From Geodermatophilaceae bacterium URHA0031 (GTDB taxonomy: Bacteria; Actinomycetota; Actinomycetes; Mycobacteriales; Geodermatophilaceae): a stretch of DNA of 48,505 nucleotides. A program made the translations under genes and the position numbers. Numbering within the stretch: the first letter of the stretch is position 1; the number at the start of each line of letters is the position of its first letter. The DNA is taken from contig JHVP01000021.1 of the NCBI GenBank assembly GCA_000620205.1, forward strand, positions 1 through 48,505, written 5' to 3'. Of the stretch, positions 17,310-27,157 are shown piece by piece. The notes beneath the pieces were generated by a model, which saw only the letters and a program-made list of their open reading frames with translations, was not told the DNA's origin and searched no databases.

Positions 17310-18031
17310 CCGGCCCGGGGGAGCAGCTCGAGCGGGCCGAGGCCCATCCGCACACGCACTCCGACGTGGCCGGCGGCTGGCTGCGCGCCGCGGTCTTCGG
17401 TGCGATGGACGGGCTGGTCACCAACACGGCCCTGGTCGCCGGCGTCGGGGGTGCCGGGGCCGGCTCGCACGCGGTCGTCCTGTCCGGCGTCGCCGGGCTG
17501 GCGGCCGGCGCCATCTCGATGGCGCTGGGCGAGTACACCTCGGTCAGCACCCAGAACGAGCAGCTGGACCTCGAGGTCGCCAAGGAGCGCCGCGAGCTGG
17601 CCGTGAACCCGGTGGGGGAGCAGGCCGAGCTCGCCCAGCTGTGGCGGGACCGCGGGCTGGACCCGCAGCTCGCCGACGCGGTGGCCGAGCAGCTGTCCCG
17701 CGACCCCGAGCAGGCGCTGCGCGTGCACGCGCTGAACGAGCTGGGGCTGGACCCCGAGGACAAGCCCTCGCCGATGACGGCGGCGGTCTCCTCGTTCCTC
17801 TGCTTCGCGGTGGGGGCGCTGATCCCGCTGCTGCCCTACCTGCTCGGCGCGCCGCTGCTGTGGCTGGCGCTGCTGTGCGGTGGTGCCGGCCTCGTGATCG
17901 CCGGCGCGCTGTCGGCCCGCTTCACCCCACGGCCGTGGTGGTCGGCGGGCCTGCGCCAGCTGCTGTTCGGAGCGATCGCCGCCGGGGCGACCTACCTCAT
18001 CGGCGCCGCGATCGGCAGCGGCGCCGGCTGA
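17306..18031 (+). CDS. VIT1/CCC1 family transporter
   Basis: A 241-residue membrane protein of the VIT family (vacuolar iron/manganese transporter type). The conserved N-terminus [21 protein letters not shown] and [18 protein letters not shown] match the first two helices, where the metal path lies; a soluble helical region (residues ~95-155) with many Glu corresponds to the metal-binding domain between helices 2 and 3; three further helices follow. Family members export Fe2+ or Mn2+ from the cytoplasm. It is translationally coupled to rlmN by ATGA overlap. Confidence 0.9.
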   Translation: MTGPGEQLERAEAHPHTHSDVAGGWLRAAVFGAMDGLVTNTALVAGVGGAGAGSHAVVLSGVAGLAAGAISMALGEYTSVSTQNEQLDLEVAKERRELAVNPVGEQAELAQLWRDRGLDPQLADAVAEQLSRDPEQALRVHALNELGLDPEDKPSPMTAAVSSFLCFAVGALIPLLPYLLGAPLLWLALLCGGAGLVIAGALSARFTPRPWWSAGLRQLLFGAIAAGATYLIGAAIGSGAG

Positions 18032-18036
18032 TCCCT

Positions 18037-18058
18037 GCCGCCTCGACCGGAGGCCGGC
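18037..18058. terminator. Hairpin between convergent VIT and DUF2631 genes
   Basis: GCCGCCTC (18037-18044) pairs with GAGGCCGGC (18050-18058) with one bulged C, inside the 40-nt gap between two convergent stops. It could terminate both transcripts. Confidence 0.45.
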
Positions 18059-18071
18059 CCCGTGCGGGTGC

Positions 18072-18392
18072 TTACCGGGAGCGCCAGGCGTTCTTCCGGC
18101 GGCGGCTGTCCCAGAGCAGCATGATAAGGATGACCAGCGCGGCCCCGATCAGAAAGAGGTTCTCGACCTGACCCCGGTGGTTGCCGAACGTCAGCACCAG
18201 CAGCAGGACGATCATCACCCAGCCGGCGATCCGGCCGGTCTTGCCGGTCTCGCCGTGCCAGCCCCAGTCCTCGGGGCGCTCGTGGGTGATCGGCGTCTCG
18301 CCGGCCCGGACGATGCCCTCCTCGCGGGTGGACTGCTCGATCACCCTGGCGCTGGTCTGGTTGCCCTGGCCGCGGCCGCTCGCGTCGCTCAC
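18072..18392 (-). CDS. DUF2631 small membrane protein
   Basis: A 106-residue protein of an actinobacteria-specific family (similar proteins lie near dxr in mycobacteria). The N-terminal half is hydrophilic ([22 protein letters not shown]), followed by two transmembrane helices ([34 protein letters not shown]) and a basic tail. Start GTG 18392 fits the conserved beginning; an upstream in-frame GTG at 18425 is possible. It is divergent from dxr by 86 nt. Function is unknown. Confidence 0.8.
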   Translation of the reverse strand: MSDASGRGQGNQTSARVIEQSTREEGIVRAGETPITHERPEDWGWHGETGKTGRIAGWVMIVLLLVLTFGNHRGQVENLFLIGAALVILIMLLWDSRRRKNAWRSR

Positions 18393-18478
18393 CGGCCCAT
18401 GATGACAGGCCCGCGCGCGCGGCACAGGGCGACCCGGCCGTCGGCACCCGCGGAGGTCGCCTGGGAGAGGATGTCCCG

Positions 18479-19675
18479 GTGAGCGAGCCGCGCGAGGTCA
18501 CCGTGCTGGGGTCGACCGGGTCGATCGGGCGGCAGGCGATCTCCGTCGCCCGGCAGAACCCGGGGCGGCTGCAGGTCACCGGGCTGGCGGCCGGCGGCGG
18601 TGACGTCGCGCTGCTGGCGGAGCAGGCGCTGAGCCTCGGCGTCCGGACGGTCGCGGTCGCCCGCGCCACCGCCGCGCAGGACCTGCAGCTGGCGTTCTAC
18701 GCCGCCGCCCAGCAGCGCGGCTGGGCGCAGGGCCACTACACCCTGCCGGAGATCCTGGCCGGGCCGCGCGCCGCCGAGGAACTCGCCTCCCGGCCCGCAG
18801 ACGTCGTCCTCAACGGGATCACCGGCTCGATCGGGCTCGGGCCGACCCTCTCCGCGCTGCGCGCCGGACGCACCGTCGCGCTGGCCAACAAGGAGTCGCT
18901 GGTGGCCGGCGGCGACCTGGTGACGGCGGCCGCCGCGCCCGGGCAGCTGGTCCCGGTGGACTCGGAGCACTCCGCGCTGGCCCAGTGCCTGCGGGGCGGG
19001 GCCCGCGGCGAGGTCGCCCGGCTGGTGCTCACCGCCAGCGGCGGCCCGTTCCGCGGCCGCTCGGCCGCCGAGCTGGCCGGGGTCACCCGGGAGCAGGCGC
19101 TGGCCCACCCGACCTGGGACATGGGACCGGTGGTCACCATCAACTCCGCGACCCTGGTCAACAAGGGCCTGGAGCTGATCGAGGCACACCTGCTCTTCGA
19201 CGTGCCCTATGCCGACATCGACGTCGTGGTGCACCCGCAGTCGATCGTGCACTCCATGGTGACCTTCGCCGACGGCGCCACGATCGCGCAGGCCAGCCCG
19301 CCGGACATGCGGCTGCCGATCGCGCTGGCGCTGGCCTGGCCCGACCGCCTCCCCGACGTGCAGCCGGCGCTGGACTGGTCGGAGGCGAGCACCTGGGAGT
19401 TCATGCCGCTGGACTCCGCGGTGTTCCCCGCCGTGCGGCTGGCCCGGCAGGCGGGCGAGGCCGGCGGCGTCGTCCCGGCGGTGTACAACGCGGCCAACGA
19501 GGAGGCGGTCGCCGCATTCGCCGCGGGACACCTGGCGTTCACAGCCATCGTGCAGGTCATCGCGCGTACCTTGGACGCCGCGCCGGACCTCGGCGCACCC
19601 ACCTGCGTCGAGGACGTGCTGGCCGCTGAGAAGTGGGCCCGGGAGCACGCCCGCGTCGCCATCGCCGGAGGCTGA
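18479..19675 (+). CDS. dxr: 1-deoxy-D-xylulose-5-phosphate reductoisomerase
   Basis: A 398-residue enzyme of the MEP isoprenoid pathway converting DXP to MEP with NADPH and a divalent metal. Motifs: nucleotide-binding [27 protein letters not shown], metal and substrate residues in [20 protein letters not shown] and [17 protein letters not shown]. Start GTG 18479 has GGGAGAGG 8 nt upstream. It is followed at 1 nt by the site-2 protease gene and then by ispG, the standard actinobacterial order, so two MEP enzymes share an operon. Confidence 0.96.
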   Translation: MSEPREVTVLGSTGSIGRQAISVARQNPGRLQVTGLAAGGGDVALLAEQALSLGVRTVAVARATAAQDLQLAFYAAAQQRGWAQGHYTLPEILAGPRAAEELASRPADVVLNGITGSIGLGPTLSALRAGRTVALANKESLVAGGDLVTAAAAPGQLVPVDSEHSALAQCLRGGARGEVARLVLTASGGPFRGRSAAELAGVTREQALAHPTWDMGPVVTINSATLVNKGLELIEAHLLFDVPYADIDVVVHPQSIVHSMVTFADGATIAQASPPDMRLPIALALAWPDRLPDVQPALDWSEASTWEFMPLDSAVFPAVRLARQAGEAGGVVPAVYNAANEEAVAAFAAGHLAFTAIVQVIARTLDAAPDLGAPTCVEDVLAAEKWAREHARVAIAGG

Positions 19676-19676
19676 G

Positions 19677-21026
19677 CTGAGCGGGTTCCTCCTGACGGTC
19701 CTCGGGATCGTCGCCTTCGCCGTCGGACTGCTGTTCAGCATCGGCTTCCACGAGTTCGGGCACTTCACCTGGGCCCGCAGGTTCGGCATGCGGGTGCCCC
19801 AGTTCTTCGTCGGCTTCGGGCCGACCGTCTTCTCCTGGCGCCGCGGCGAGACCGAGTTCGGCATCAAGGGCGTGCCGCTGGGCGGCTACATCCGGATCGT
19901 CGGGATGATCCCGCCGGCCGAGGAGGGCGAGAGCAAGCGCGCCACCCGGATGCGCAGCTTCATCGCCGAGGTCCGCGGCCAGGCGCTCAACGACGTGCTG
20001 CCCACTGACGGCGACCGGGTCTTCTACCGCAAGCCCTGGTGGCAGCGGGTGATCGTGATGTTCGCCGGGCCGTTCCACAACCTCGTCCTCGCGGTGGTCT
20101 TCTTCACCGTCGTCCTGGTCGGCTTCGGCATCCCGGGCACGACCACCACCATCGGGTCGATCCCGGAGTGCGTGCTGCCGGCCACCTCGAGCTCCACCAC
20201 CTGCCCCGAGGACGCGGCCCCCTCACCGGCCGCCGCGGCCGGGCTGCGGGCCGGCGACACGATCGTCGCCATCGACGGCCGGCCGGTCTCCCGGGTCGCC
20301 GACACCGGCCGGGGCGACGAGGTGACCGGCTGGTCGCAGGTCCAGGCAGCCATCCGGGACAGCATCGGCACCCCCGTCGTGCTCAGCGTCGAGCGGGACG
20401 AGGACGGCGCCACCCGGCAGCTGGACCTGACCCTCACCCCGATCGCCAACAGCGTCTACGTCGACTCCGACGGGGACGGCGAGGTCGACGGGACCAGGAC
20501 GGTCGGGTTCATCGGGGTCAGCGCCGCGCAGACCTACGTGAAGCAGTCGGTCACCGCCGTCCCCGGCTTCCTCGGCGACACCCTCGCCCGGTCGGTCGAC
20601 AAGCTCGCGGAGATCCCGCAGCGGGTGCCCCAGCTGTTCCGGGCCACCTTCATGGGCGAGCAGCGCGACCCCCAGGGGCCGATCGGCGTGGTCGGCGTCA
20701 GCCGCATCTCCGGTGAGGTCTTCGCCCTCGACGACTTCACCACCACGGAGAAGATCAGCACCTTCTTCTCGCTGCTGGCCGGGATGAACCTGGTGCTCTT
20801 CCTGTTCAACCTCCTGCCGATCTACCCGCTGGACGGCGGGCACGTCGCCGGGGCGCTGTACGAGAAGGCCCGCTCGACGGTCGCCCGGTGGCGTGGGCGC
20901 CCCGACCCCGGCCCGTTCGACATCGCCCGGTTGATGCCGGTGGCCTACGTCGTCGCCGGGTTGTTCCTGGTGCTCAGCGGCATGCTCTTCATCGCCGACA
21001 TCGTCAACCCCATCACCCTGCAGTAG
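19677..21026 (+). CDS. rip1: Site-2 intramembrane zinc protease (Rip1/RseP type), CTG start
   Basis: An M50 protease that cleaves anti-sigma factors and other membrane proteins within the bilayer. Zinc site H25-E-F-G-H29 is in the first helix; a PDZ domain spans about residues 180-300 (AAGLRAGDTIVAIDGRPVSR); the third zinc ligand D386 is in YPLDGGHVAGAL. The first ATG (19788) would delete the catalytic helix. No ATG, GTG or TTG lies in frame upstream of it, but CTG 19677 has GGAGG at 19667-19671, 5 nt away, one base after the dxr stop, and gives the family's normal N-terminus. Length is then 449 residues. Confidence 0.9.
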   Translation: MSGFLLTVLGIVAFAVGLLFSIGFHEFGHFTWARRFGMRVPQFFVGFGPTVFSWRRGETEFGIKGVPLGGYIRIVGMIPPAEEGESKRATRMRSFIAEVRGQALNDVLPTDGDRVFYRKPWWQRVIVMFAGPFHNLVLAVVFFTVVLVGFGIPGTTTTIGSIPECVLPATSSSTTCPEDAAPSPAAAAGLRAGDTIVAIDGRPVSRVADTGRGDEVTGWSQVQAAIRDSIGTPVVLSVERDEDGATRQLDLTLTPIANSVYVDSDGDGEVDGTRTVGFIGVSAAQTYVKQSVTAVPGFLGDTLARSVDKLAEIPQRVPQLFRATFMGEQRDPQGPIGVVGVSRISGEVFALDDFTTTEKISTFFSLLAGMNLVLFLFNLLPIYPLDGGHVAGALYEKARSTVARWRGRPDPGPFDIARLMPVAYVVAGLFLVLSGMLFIADIVNPITLQ

Positions 21027-21043
21027 TGGGAGACTGAACGACT

Positions 21044-22198
21044 GTGACTGTCTCGCTCGGCATGCCCGCCTCCCCGCCTCCCGTCCTCGCCCCCCGGCGG
21101 AAGACCCGCCAGCTGGACGTGGGTGGGGTCGGGGTCGGCAGCGACTCCCCGGTCAGCGTGCAGTCGATGTGCACCACCAAGACGGCCGACATCAACGCCA
21201 CGCTCCAGCAGATCGCCGAGCTGACGGCGTCCGGCTGCCAGATCGTGCGGGTCGCGGTGCCCGACACCGACGACGCCGACGCGCTGCCGATCATCGCCAA
21301 GAAGTCGCAGATCCCGGTCATCGCCGACATCCACTTCCAGCCGCGCTACGTCTTCGCCGCGATCGACGCCGGCTGTGCCGCCGTCCGGGTGAACCCGGGC
21401 AACATCAAGAAGTTCGACGACAAGGTCGGCGAGATCGCCCGCGCGGCGAAGGGCGCCGGCATCCCCATCCGGATCGGCGTCAACGCCGGCTCGCTGGACC
21501 GCCGGCTGCTGGCCAAGTACGGCAAGGCCACCCCCGAGGCGCTGGTCGAGTCCGCGCTGTGGGAGTGCTCGCTGTTCGAGGAGCACGACTTCCGCGACAT
21601 CAAGATCTCGGTCAAGCACAACGACCCCGTCGTCATGGTCCGCGCCTACGAGCTGCTGGCCGCCCGGTGCGACTACCCGCTGCACCTGGGTGTCACCGAG
21701 GCCGGCCCGGCGTTCCAGGGCACCATCAAGTCCGCGGTGGCCTTCGGTGCGCTGCTCTCCCAGGGCATCGGCGACACCATCCGGGTCTCCCTCTCCGCCC
21801 CGCCGGCGGAGGAGGTCAAGGTCGGCAACCAGATCCTGGAGTCGCTGAACCTGCGCCAGCGCGGCCTGGAGATCGTCAGCTGCCCCTCGTGCGGCCGCGC
21901 CCAGGTCGACGTCTACAAGCTGGCGAACGAGGTGACCGCCGGCCTGGAGGGCATGGAGGTCCCGCTCCGGGTGGCCGTCATGGGCTGCGTCGTCAACGGT
22001 CCGGGCGAGGCCCGGGAGGCCGACCTCGGTGTCGCCTCCGGCAACGGCAAGGGGCAGATCTTCGTCAAGGGCGAGGTCGTGAAGACCGTGCCCGAGTCGC
22101 TGATCGTGGAGACGCTGATCGAGGAGGCCATGCGCATCGCGGCCGACCAGGTCTCCGCCGGCACGCCCTCGGGCGCTCCGGTCGTCACCGTCTCCTGA
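21044..22198 (+). CDS. ispG: 4-hydroxy-3-methylbut-2-en-1-yl diphosphate synthase (flavodoxin)
   Basis: A 384-residue enzyme of the MEP pathway that reduces MEcPP to HMBPP using a 4Fe-4S cluster. Conserved stretches: [47 protein letters not shown], and the cluster cysteines in [11 protein letters not shown] and [18 protein letters not shown] 21044 is taken as the start; TGGGAG lies 12 nt upstream, rather far. It follows the protease gene by 17 nt. Confidence 0.96.
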   Translation: MTVSLGMPASPPPVLAPRRKTRQLDVGGVGVGSDSPVSVQSMCTTKTADINATLQQIAELTASGCQIVRVAVPDTDDADALPIIAKKSQIPVIADIHFQPRYVFAAIDAGCAAVRVNPGNIKKFDDKVGEIARAAKGAGIPIRIGVNAGSLDRRLLAKYGKATPEALVESALWECSLFEEHDFRDIKISVKHNDPVVMVRAYELLAARCDYPLHLGVTEAGPAFQGTIKSAVAFGALLSQGIGDTIRVSLSAPPAEEVKVGNQILESLNLRQRGLEIVSCPSCGRAQVDVYKLANEVTAGLEGMEVPLRVAVMGCVVNGPGEAREADLGVASGNGKGQIFVKGEVVKTVPESLIVETLIEEAMRIAADQVSAGTPSGAPVVTVS

Positions 22199-22236
22199 CC
22201 CGGCCCGGACAGGTCGAGGCGACGCGGGGAGCGGGC

Positions 22237-23088
22237 GTGCTGCGATCGGTCCAGGCCCGTGTCCTGGACGCCGACGACGAGACCGCGGTGCGGGACCTGC
22301 TCGCCCTCGACCCGGTCGGCACCTGCATGCTCGCCGGCCGGATCGAGACCCACGGCACGGCCGTGGCGACCCTGGGTGCGCCACTGTGGGGCCTGTGGTC
22401 CGGCAGCCGGCTGGACGCGGTCTGCCTGGCCGGCGCCAACCTGATCCCGTTCGCCCGGCCCGGCGCGGAGCGGGCGGCGGCGGGGGCGTTCGCCGAGCGG
22501 GCCCGCCGGGCCGGGCGCCGCTGCTCGACGATCGTCGGACCGGCGTCCTCGGTGCTGCCGCTGTGGGAGCTGCTGGCACCGGTGTGGGGCCCGGCCCGGG
22601 AGGTGCGTGCCCGCCAGCCGCTGCTGGCGATCGAGGGGCCGCCCGCGGTACCGGTGGAGTCGCGGGTCCGGCCGGTGCTGCCCCGCGAGCTGGACACCCT
22701 GCTGCCGGCCGCGGTCGCGATGTTCACCGAGGAGGTCGGCGTCAGCCCGACCCGGGTCGACGGCGGCGCGGCCTACCGGGCGCGGGTCGCGGAGCTGGTG
22801 CGGGCCGGGCAGTCGCTGGCCTGGATCGAGGACGGCCAGGTGCTGTTCAAGGCCGACGTCGGCGCGGTCTCCCGCGCGGCCTGCCAGCTGCAGGGCGTCT
22901 GGGTGGCGCCGCAGTTCCGCGGGCAGGGGATCGGCCAGCGGGGGACGGCGGCCGTGGTCGAGTACGCCCGGACGGCGATCGCGCCGGTCGTCAGCCTCTA
23001 CGTCAACGACTACAACCGCGCCGCCCGGGCCGCCTACGACCGGGTCGGCTTCCGGCAGGTCGGCACGTACTCGTCGATCCTCTTCTGA
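22237..23088 (+). CDS. GNAT acetyltransferase with N-terminal DUF4081 domain
   Basis: A 283-residue protein: an N-terminal DUF4081-like region (roughly residues 10-120, with DLLALDPVGTCMLAGRIETH) and a C-terminal GNAT domain whose acetyl-CoA loop is GVWVAPQFRGQGIGQRGTAA, followed by VSLYVNDYNRAARAAYDRVG. Proteins of this architecture lie next to ispG in mycobacteria (Rv2867c type); substrate unknown. Start GTG 22237 is chosen by GGGGAG 5 nt upstream. Palindrome copy 4 follows its stop. Confidence 0.88.
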   Translation: MLRSVQARVLDADDETAVRDLLALDPVGTCMLAGRIETHGTAVATLGAPLWGLWSGSRLDAVCLAGANLIPFARPGAERAAAGAFAERARRAGRRCSTIVGPASSVLPLWELLAPVWGPAREVRARQPLLAIEGPPAVPVESRVRPVLPRELDTLLPAAVAMFTEEVGVSPTRVDGGAAYRARVAELVRAGQSLAWIEDGQVLFKADVGAVSRAACQLQGVWVAPQFRGQGIGQRGTAAVVEYARTAIAPVVSLYVNDYNRAARAAYDRVGFRQVGTYSSILF

Positions 23089-23090
23089 CG

Positions 23091-23149
23091 AAGGACCCCC
23101 TCGCCCCCCGACCCTCGCTCCGCTCGGGCCGGGCCCCTGCGAGGGGGCC
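23091..23149 (+). repeat. Stop-anchored nested palindrome, copy 4 (after the GNAT gene)
   Basis: Starts AAGGACC two bases after TGA. The outer stem is CCCCCTCGC (23096-23104) with GCGAGGGGG (23139-23147), a perfect 9 bp. The inner stem is CCCG-A-CCC (23107-23114) with GGG-C-CGGG (23126-23133) around TCGCTCCGCTC. The tail GTTCCAGCACG matches that of copy 2. Confidence 0.87.
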
Positions 23150-23200
23150 GTTCCAGCACGTCGCCGCGGCTCGGTCGGTCCCGTCTGCGAGGGTGGGTGG

Positions 23201-25129
23201 GTGCGCAGCTGCTCGGGGTGGAGGACGTGGGGCGGGAGCGCCCGCAGGGCGACGACGGGCGGGCTCGCGGTGCTGCTGCTCGCGCCGGGGCTGGCCGGCT
23301 GCTCGTCGGACCCGAGCGACGACGTCCGCGCGGCCGCCCAGGCCTTCCTCGACGACTGGACCGCCGGCAGGACCGAGGCGGCGGCCGGGCTCACCACCGA
23401 CGCCGCGGCCACGACGGCGCTGCTCGACCAGACCGCCACCGACCTCCCGGGCGCGACGCTCACCGCCGACCTGGGCGACGTCACGGTGGACGACGACACG
23501 GCGACCGTCGCCTGGCGGGCCACGTGGGACCTGGCCGCGTCCCCCGACTGGAGCTACCCGGCCAGCCTGTCCCTCACCGAGGCCGACGACGGCTGGCAGG
23601 TCGCCGCGGCGCCCACCGTCGTGCACCCGGACCTGGGGGAGGGGCAGCACCTGGTGCTGAGCCGGTCGCTCCCCGAGCGGGCCCCGATCACCGACGCCAC
23701 CGGGGCCCCGCTGTTCACCGAGACCGAGGTCGTCAACGTCGGGGTGGACACCTCGAAGGTCACCGACCTGCCCGCCCTGGCCGGTGGGCTGGCCGCGGCG
23801 ACCGGCGTCCCGGCCGAGGAGATCACCGCCGACGTCACCGCCGCCCCGGCCGGCCAGTTCGTCCCGGTCATCACCCTGCGCCGGCCGGACTTCGAGGCGA
23901 TCCGGGCGCAGGTCTTCGACCTGCCCGGTGCGGTCTTCCCGACCAGCACCCGGCTGCTGGCGCCCAGCTCACGCTTCGGGCTGGCGCTGCTCGGCCGGGT
24001 CGGGGACGCCACGCAGGAGGTCATCGACGAGACCACCGGTGACGACGGCGAGCCGCTGTACGCCGCGGGGGACGACCTCGGGTTGTCCGGCCTGCAGCGC
24101 GCCTACCAGGCCCAGCTGGCCGGGACGCCGGGCTTCACGGTCAGCGTGGCGAGCACCGACGAGACCCTCGAGGACGCCGGCGAGGTCGTCGACACCGTCG
24201 ACCCGGTGCCCGGCACCCCGGTCCAGACGCCGCTGGTGCCCGCCCTGCAGAACGCCGCGGACGCCGCCGTGGCGGGCCAGCCGCTGGCCACCTACCTGGT
24301 CGTGGTGCGGCCGGGCACCGGGGAGGTGCTGGCGGTCAGCTCGAACGAGGCGGCCAACCCGGCCAACGCCCTGTCCGGCCAGTTCCCGCCCGGGTCGAGC
24401 ATGAAGACGATGACCGCGACGGCGCTGCTCAGCGCCGGCGCCCTCACCCCGGCCTCCCCGGTGCCCTGCCCCGGGACGACGACGGTCGAAGGGCGGGAGT
24501 TCGAGAACGAGGACCAGTTCGACCTGGGCACCGTGCCGCTCACCGAGGCCTTCGCCGAGTCCTGCAACACCACCTTCATCCAGCAGGGGCTGACGCTGCC
24601 CGACGACGCGCTGGCCGAGGCGGCGGCCTCCTACGGGGTCGGCAGCGACTGGCAGCTGCCGGTGGGCATCTTCAGCGGTGACGTGCCGGCGGACGCGACG
24701 GGCACCACGAAGGCCGCCGACCAGATCGGCCAGGGGCAGGTGCTGATGAGCCCGGCGCAGATGGCGCTGGTCGCCGCCGGCATCGCCAGCGGGACCCCGG
24801 CCGCCCCGGTCGAGGTCGTCGGCGCCACCCCTGCCGGCACCGCGCCGACCGGCCCGGCCGCGGCCGTGCTGGACCAGCTCCGGCCGATGATGCGCCAGGT
24901 GGTGCTCACCGGTACGGCCACCGCGCTCACCGACCGCGGCGACGTCTACGGCAAGACCGGCACCGCGGAGTTCGGGGACAAGACCCCGCCGGACTCGCAC
25001 GGCTGGTTCGTCGGCTACCAGCTGGGCGGCCCGCAGGGGGACCTCGCCTTCGCCGTCCTGGTCGAGGCGGGGCAGTCCAGCAGCGTGGCCGTCGGGGTCG
25101 CCGACGCCTTCCTCGGCGCCCTGGGCTGA
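23201..25129 (+). CDS. Lipoprotein class B penicillin-binding protein (transpeptidase)
   Basis: A 642-residue peptidoglycan DD-transpeptidase. A lipoprotein signal ends in the lipobox LAGC, so the protein is anchored outside the membrane by lipid. Then come an NTF2-like MecA_N-type domain (about 45-150), a PBP dimerisation region and the transpeptidase domain with S399-x-x-K402 (GSSMKTM), S454-C-N456 and K585-T-G587 (YGKTGTAEFG). The architecture equals that of Rv2864c-type proteins, also found after ispG-GNAT in mycobacteria. Start GTG 23201 gives the shortest complete signal; its ribosome-binding site is weak. Confidence 0.92.
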   Translation: MRSCSGWRTWGGSARRATTGGLAVLLLAPGLAGCSSDPSDDVRAAAQAFLDDWTAGRTEAAAGLTTDAAATTALLDQTATDLPGATLTADLGDVTVDDDTATVAWRATWDLAASPDWSYPASLSLTEADDGWQVAAAPTVVHPDLGEGQHLVLSRSLPERAPITDATGAPLFTETEVVNVGVDTSKVTDLPALAGGLAAATGVPAEEITADVTAAPAGQFVPVITLRRPDFEAIRAQVFDLPGAVFPTSTRLLAPSSRFGLALLGRVGDATQEVIDETTGDDGEPLYAAGDDLGLSGLQRAYQAQLAGTPGFTVSVASTDETLEDAGEVVDTVDPVPGTPVQTPLVPALQNAADAAVAGQPLATYLVVVRPGTGEVLAVSSNEAANPANALSGQFPPGSSMKTMTATALLSAGALTPASPVPCPGTTTVEGREFENEDQFDLGTVPLTEAFAESCNTTFIQQGLTLPDDALAEAAASYGVGSDWQLPVGIFSGDVPADATGTTKAADQIGQGQVLMSPAQMALVAAGIASGTPAAPVEVVGATPAGTAPTGPAAAVLDQLRPMMRQVVLTGTATALTDRGDVYGKTGTAEFGDKTPPDSHGWFVGYQLGGPQGDLAFAVLVEAGQSSSVAVGVADAFLGALG

Positions 25130-25144
25130 GGACGGCGCCCTCCC

Positions 25145-25603
25145 TCAGGTGTCGGGGAGGCCGGGGAAGGCGGTGGTCGGGGGCTGGCCGGCGGCGGTGC
25201 GCCAGCCCACCGCGCGCAGCTCCGCGGCGGACAGCGCGGCCACCGCGAGCTCCCGGGTGCTCCGCTCGGTGGCCTGGTCCAGCACCCAGGTCCACGCCTG
25301 GGACGTGCCGTCCTCGAGGGTGACCGCCAGGGCGGCGGCGTCCGCGGCGGACACCACCGGCGCGGGCAGCGTGTAGCCGGCCTCGGCCGGCACCGGCTCG
25401 ACCCGTCGCGAGGTCAGCAGCGCGGCCACGGTGTCCCGGAGGTCGCGGTGCGCCTCCTCGGCGTCGACGACCGGGGCGCGGCCGTCGGCAGGCGTGGCCG
25501 CACCGACCACGCCGTACCCCCACACGGCCGTGTGCGCGGCCGCCAGCGCCTCCTGCAGGGCGGCGTCCTCCGCCGCGGTGGGTGAGGGTGCCTGGTCAGC
25601 CAT
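25145..25603 (-). CDS. DUF4439 ferritin-like family protein
   Basis: A 152-residue Ala-rich helical protein of the DUF4439 family, whose members have a ferritin-like fold. Visible: [36 protein letters not shown] and [14 protein letters not shown] central segment, ending in AFPGLPDT. The ATG at 25603 has GGAGGGG 5-8 nt upstream. It is 30 nt downstream of the lipoprotein gene on the same strand. The pair next to rimP occurs in mycobacteria too (Rv2843/Rv2844 type). Function is unknown. Confidence 0.82.
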   Translation of the reverse strand: MADQAPSPTAAEDAALQEALAAAHTAVWGYGVVGAATPADGRAPVVDAEEAHRDLRDTVAALLTSRRVEPVPAEAGYTLPAPVVSAADAAALAVTLEDGTSQAWTWVLDQATERSTRELAVAALSAAELRAVGWRTAAGQPPTTAFPGLPDT

Positions 25604-25633
25604 GTCCGTCCCCTCCGTGCGCTGCTCGGCCGG

Positions 25634-26164
25634 TCATGCCGCCAGCTCGGTGGCCTGGCCGCGCAGCCCGGCCGCGATGCTGCCCAGCAGCGCCGCCCGG
25701 CCGCCGCTGAAGCCCGGGCACGCGGCGGCGTGGGCGTCGGCGGCCGCGGTCACCTGGGCCTGCAGGTACGTCCGGGCGCCGGCCGGGTCGAGGACCGGCC
25801 CGGCCGACGACGACGCGGCTGCGCTGCTCGCCGCCGCCCCCGGCGCAGCCGAGCGCAGCCGGTCCAGCTGCGCGCGGGCCTGGTCGGCGAGGGCCGGCAC
25901 GGCGGCGGCCAGGTCCGGGGCGGCGGCGAAGGCGCTCGCGTAGGCGGCGACGACGGCCTCCTGCACCTGGACCTGCGCGGCGAGCTGGTCGACCTGTGCC
26001 GGGGTCACCGCGTCGGCGTCGTCCGCGGTGCTGGTGGTGCAGCTCGTCGTGGCCAGCGCGGTGCCGGCCAGCGCCGCCAGCAGCAGGCTCCGCCGGGAGA
26101 ACGGCCGGTGCAGCGCGGTGGCTCCCGCGGGCGTGGTGGGGGGATCGGAGGGTGGTTCGGACAT
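25634..26164 (-). CDS. Probable Tat-exported lipoprotein, partner of DUF4439
   Basis: A 176-residue Ala-rich helical protein. The N-terminus has a twin-arginine motif ([16 protein letters not shown]) followed by a lipobox-like TTSC, suggesting Tat export and lipid anchoring, although the lipobox is not ideal. The mature part is helical ([34 protein letters not shown]) with two later cysteine-poor helices; it resembles Rv2843-type proteins. Start ATG 26164 is preferred over ATG 26173 because the GAGG site abuts the latter. Divergent from rimP by 234 nt. Confidence 0.75.
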   Translation of the reverse strand: MSEPPSDPPTTPAGATALHRPFSRRSLLLAALAGTALATTSCTTSTADDADAVTPAQVDQLAAQVQVQEAVVAAYASAFAAAPDLAAAVPALADQARAQLDRLRSAAPGAAASSAAASSSAGPVLDPAGARTYLQAQVTAAADAHAAACPGFSGGRAALLGSIAAGLRGQATELAA

Positions 26165-26259
26165 CGTGCCCATCCTCGCAGCCCGGCCGTCGGACGCCGG
26201 CAGCACGCACCGGCGAGCCCGGGCCTTCCGCGGGCGGGTGGGACCGCCGGGCTGGGCGG

Positions 26260-26265
26260 TAGCCT
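26260..26265 (+). promoter_or_regulatory. Candidate -10 box of the rimP-nusA-infB operon
   Basis: TAGCCT at 26260-26265 matches the actinobacterial TANNNT -10 box. The upstream GTGGGA (26238-26243) is a poor -35. It would give a leader of about 125 nt before rimP. The gap also holds the divergent start region of the lipoprotein gene. Confidence 0.35.
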
Positions 26266-26398
26266 GACGGTCCACCCGCAGCACGCCGGGGCCCCGATCG
26301 ACGACGGGCACGAGCGGCCGACCCCCGGCCCACCGCGAGTGCGGCGCGGCCGGCCGGCACATGGGCGGACACAACAGGACGACTCCAGGAGGCAGCCG

Positions 26399-27157
26399 AT
26401 GACCACGCGAGGTGCAGGCGCCCCCGGTCAGACCGCCGATGCGATGACCACCCGGCTGACGGGTTGGGTGGAGCCGGCGGTCAGTGCCGCCGGCTACGAC
26501 CTCGAGGAGCTCGTCGTCCGTCCGGCCGGGCAGCGCTCGGTGGTCCGGGTGGTCGTCGACCGGGACTCCGGCGTCAGCCTGGACGACGTCGCCCAGCTCA
26601 GCCGGTCGCTGTCGGAGCTGCTCGACGCGCAGGACGAGGCCCTGGGCCGGTCCCCCTACGTCCTCGAGGTGACCAGCCCGGGGGTCGACCGGCCGTTGAC
26701 CGCCCCCCGGCACTGGCGCCGCAACGTGGGCCGCCTCGTCACCGTCACCGCCGGTCCCGAGGGCCGCCGGGAGGAGCTGACCGCCCGCGTGCTGCGGGTG
26801 GAGGGCGACGGGGTGGTGCTGGCCGTGGAGAAGGGCGGCACGAAGAAGGGGCAGGTGCGCAAGGCGGCCGGCGAGCGCACCGTGGGCTGGGCGGAACTGG
26901 GCGAGGCGCGGGTACAGGTGGAGTTCACCCGGCCGGCCGGTCACCGCGACGCGGCGCTCGTGCACGTCCCCGAGGAGGACGGGACCGACGAGCAGGACGA
27001 CGCCGAGGACGACAGCGACGTCGACCCCGAGGACATGGACGACGACGAGCACGACCCGGCCGGGGAGCTCGTGGCCGACGCGAGCGGGAGGTCCGGGCGA
27101 CCGGCCCCGCTCCGCGCGCCACGGGACTCCCGGCCGCGACGAGGAGGCAGCAAGTGA
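26399..27157 (+). CDS. rimP: Ribosome maturation factor RimP
   Basis: Needed for maturation of the 30S subunit. The 252 residues comprise the N-terminal alpha/beta domain ([55 protein letters not shown]) and the C-terminal SH3-like domain to about residue 185. Then follows an unusual tail: a run of Asp/Glu (residues ~190-220: [20 protein letters not shown]) and a short Arg/Pro-rich end. Start ATG 26399 has AGGAGG 6 nt upstream. It overlaps nusA by 4 bp (GTGA). Confidence 0.94.
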   Translation: MTTRGAGAPGQTADAMTTRLTGWVEPAVSAAGYDLEELVVRPAGQRSVVRVVVDRDSGVSLDDVAQLSRSLSELLDAQDEALGRSPYVLEVTSPGVDRPLTAPRHWRRNVGRLVTVTAGPEGRREELTARVLRVEGDGVVLAVEKGGTKKGQVRKAAGERTVGWAELGEARVQVEFTRPAGHRDAALVHVPEEDGTDEQDDAEDDSDVDPEDMDDDEHDPAGELVADASGRSGRPAPLRAPRDSRPRRGGSK

